Position numbers and translations under genes: made by a program. The notes under the pieces are model-generated. The model had not been told where the DNA came from. It did no database searches and saw nothing but the letters and a program-made list of their open reading frames with translations. A DNA stretch of 7,176 nucleotides. Origin: Planctomycetaceae bacterium UBA2671 (GTDB lineage Bacteria > Planctomycetota > Planctomycetia > Planctomycetales > Planctomycetaceae). Below are positions 6,633-7,176 of this stretch, in pieces. The stretch spans positions 18,679 to 25,854 of the forward strand of contig DEML01000012.1 in NCBI GenBank assembly GCA_002359185.1, written 5' to 3'. Every line of letters starts with the position of its first letter. Position 1 is the stretch's first letter.

Positions 6633-6784
6633 TTTTCACCTTGTTTTGCAAAGGCTATGGCTGCTACGAATAACCCGATGATCCCGATTAGTGTTTCAAC
6701 GGGTAATCCACCAACGATCAGAAGCGGAATGATCAAAATCAAAAGGAGCAATAATGCTCCAGCCACATCCCAAAGATCGATCAT
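6629..6784 (-). CDS. Small hydrophobic membrane protein (51 aa), unknown function; second gene of small-protein operon
   Basis: Translation of the minus strand gives MIDLWDVAGALLLLLILIIP and continues to a C-terminus FAKQGEK. Two membrane helices are evident, about residues 8-26 (Leu/Ile-rich) and 29-46 (TLIGIIGLFVAAIAFA), joined by a GGLP turn, with the charged C-terminus just outside the membrane. GGAGG (complement of 6794-6798) sits 9 nt upstream of the ATG as a good Shine-Dalgarno. The ATG overlaps the stop of the preceding gene as ATGA, and its own stop overlaps the next ATG the same way. This double coupling and the clean two-helix pattern support a real gene despite its size. No family is recognised; a small membrane partner or anchor for the neighbouring products is a guess. 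Confidence 0.65.
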   Translation of the reverse strand: MIDLWDVAGALLLLLILIIPLLIVGGLPVETLIGIIGLFVAAIAFAKQGEK

Positions 6785-6930
6785 CTCAGAGGTCCTCCAT
6801 TACCGCCAAGCAACTTGAAGAAAAAGAACATGAGGGAATACCCTGCTACTAATCCCAGCCCGACTCCAAGGAGTGAGGGATTGCGAAGAGTCAATACGAG
6901 AAGCACAAAGAAGAATCCGATCCAGTGCAT
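6781..6930 (-). CDS. Small hydrophobic membrane protein (49 aa), unknown function; first gene of small-protein operon
   Basis: The minus strand encodes MHWIGFFFVLLVLTLRNPSL and continues to a C-terminus LGGNGGPLR. Two hydrophobic segments are seen, about residues 3-15 and 20-40. The second is Gly-rich and ends in FFFFK; a short RNPS turn joins them. A consensus Shine-Dalgarno AAGGAG (complement of 6939-6944) lies 8 nt before the ATG at 6930 and decides the start over an in-frame TTG at 6936. The TGA stop overlaps the ATG of the next gene as ATGA. Its leader carries hairpins and a candidate promoter (7010-7111). I know no family of this kind; the sequence supports only a two-helix membrane miniprotein. 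Confidence 0.65.
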   Translation of the reverse strand: MHWIGFFFVLLVLTLRNPSLLGVGLGLVAGYSLMFFFFKLLGGNGGPLR

Positions 6931-6938
6931 CTTCAATA

Positions 6939-6944
6939 CTCCTT
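6939..6944 (-). promoter_or_regulatory. Shine-Dalgarno of the small-protein operon
   Basis: The minus strand reads AAGGAG with an 8-nt spacer to ATG 6930. It is the strongest ribosome-binding sequence in the window and sets the start of the first small gene. The plus-strand GDPD and kinase genes have nothing comparable. Confidence 0.7.
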
Positions 6945-7009
6945 CGGTTCCGTAGTCCGATGCTCAATCTTATTGTAAGTTCTTGACTTATATGGACTTG
7001 CGTCATTAA

Positions 7010-7036
7010 GGCCTTGCGAGGCAACAGCTTAAGGCC
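7010..7036. other. Hairpin A in the operon leader
   Basis: GGCCTT (7010-7015) pairs with AAGGCC (7031-7036). The stem extends by GC/GC (7016-7017 with 7027-7028) across a TT bulge and closes a 9-nt loop. The arms also form a direct repeat TTAAGGCC at 7006-7013 and 7029-7036. The structure lies about 80 nt upstream of the first small gene, so it may be a leader element or a terminator for something outside the window; no U-tract follows on the minus strand. Confidence 0.4.
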
Positions 7037-7068
7037 AAAAACGCTTTCGCCGCTTTCGCGATTTTTGG
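7035..7068. other. Hairpin B in the operon leader, with a perfect 9-bp tandem repeat
   Basis: CCAAAAA (7035-7041) pairs with TTTTTGG (7062-7068) and CGC (7042-7044) with GCG (7058-7060), with A7061 bulged and a 13-nt loop. The interior is CGCTTTCGC repeated twice head to tail (7042-7050 and 7051-7059). Two bases (7035-7036) are shared with hairpin A, so the two full stems cannot form together. On either strand the 3' arm is T-rich, which could act as part of a terminator or attenuator. Confidence 0.4.
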
Positions 7069-7081
7069 TCGGAATCGAAAG

Positions 7082-7111
7082 TTTATAAAGTACATTTCTG
7101 TGAATTCACAA
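7082..7111 (-). promoter_or_regulatory. Candidate promoter of the small-protein operon
   Basis: On the minus strand TTGTGA (complement of 7106-7111) and TATAAA (complement of 7082-7087) are 18 bp apart, matching consensus at four of six and five of six bases. Initiation would be near 7075, giving a leader of about 145 nt that contains hairpins B and A before the Shine-Dalgarno. This is an inference from sequence alone. Confidence 0.35.
7099..7110. promoter_or_regulatory. 12-bp palindrome overlapping the candidate -35 box (possible operator)
   Basis: TGTGAATTCACA is a perfect 12-bp palindrome and covers most of the candidate -35 element of the minus-strand promoter. Dyads placed there often bind dimeric repressors. 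The TGTGA/TCACA half-sites recall CRP/FNR-type sites, but the usual 6-bp spacer between half-sites is missing, so no regulator is named. Confidence 0.3.
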
Positions 7112-7176
7112 ATCGCTTCGTACTTCAAAAGTCTCGAATACTAAATGTCTTTTGCGACAATCTTTCGAATTTTGAG

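Noticed and set aside
6800..7024. A 74-codon minus-strand frame starting at a TTG near 7024
   Set aside because: It overlaps the 49-codon gene in another frame. It has no Shine-Dalgarno, whereas the 49-codon gene has AAGGAG, a coherent membrane pattern and a coupled stop.
7145..7176. An ATG on the plus strand open to the window edge (MSFATIFRIL...)
   Set aside because: Ten codons are too few to support a gene and no convincing upstream ribosome site is visible; the sequence beyond the edge is needed.

Overview
The window looks like chromosomal DNA from a planctomycete (Planctomycetota). This rests on the architecture of the long central gene: an N-terminal helical segment ending in a KLTKFQAEELYRGKG-type motif, a Ser/Thr kinase domain, one transmembrane helix, a PEGA-like domain and arrays of short DLSPLxGMPL leucine-rich repeats. 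That combination is typical of planctomycete receptor kinases. Base composition is moderate, and the plus-strand genes lack clear Shine-Dalgarno sequences. Genus or species cannot be assigned.

Left part, plus strand. The 3' part of a calcineurin-like metallophosphoesterase gene (3-629) enters from outside the window. After 78 bp comes a secreted glycerophosphodiester phosphodiesterase (708-1553). Both keep their fold signatures, but each has substitutions at expected metal-ligand positions: NxE and GYGY in place of His motifs in the first, and IQPK in place of IExK in the second.

Middle. A 270-bp spacer (1554-1823) holds a weak candidate promoter and a possible 46-codon leader ORF. The 1437-residue membrane kinase (1824-6137) follows. 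Its outer half is three tandem copies of one ~300-residue module (header, 8-9 LRRs of 21 residues, tail). Module 3 has a head most like module 1 and a tail nearly identical in DNA to module 2, so the copies have recombined.

Right part, minus strand. Convergent to the kinase is a compact operon of three very small genes. Two encode two-helix hydrophobic proteins of 49 and 51 residues, and the third a 106-residue protein with a twin-arginine-type leader. The first two ORFs emerge only from a codon-by-codon reading. The genes are joined by two successive ATGA stop/start overlaps. The first two carry good Shine-Dalgarno sequences, unlike the plus-strand genes. Upstream lie two hairpins, a perfect 9-bp tandem repeat, a 12-bp palindrome and a candidate promoter. 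A hairpin with T-tracts on both sides separates the operon from the kinase. I recognise no family for these three proteins; this cassette is the best candidate for something undescribed.

How the parts work together: the kinase probably senses something outside the cytoplasmic membrane through its LRR domain and signals inward. The phosphodiesterases and the small-protein operon may be unrelated neighbours. Nothing in the sequence proves a functional link.
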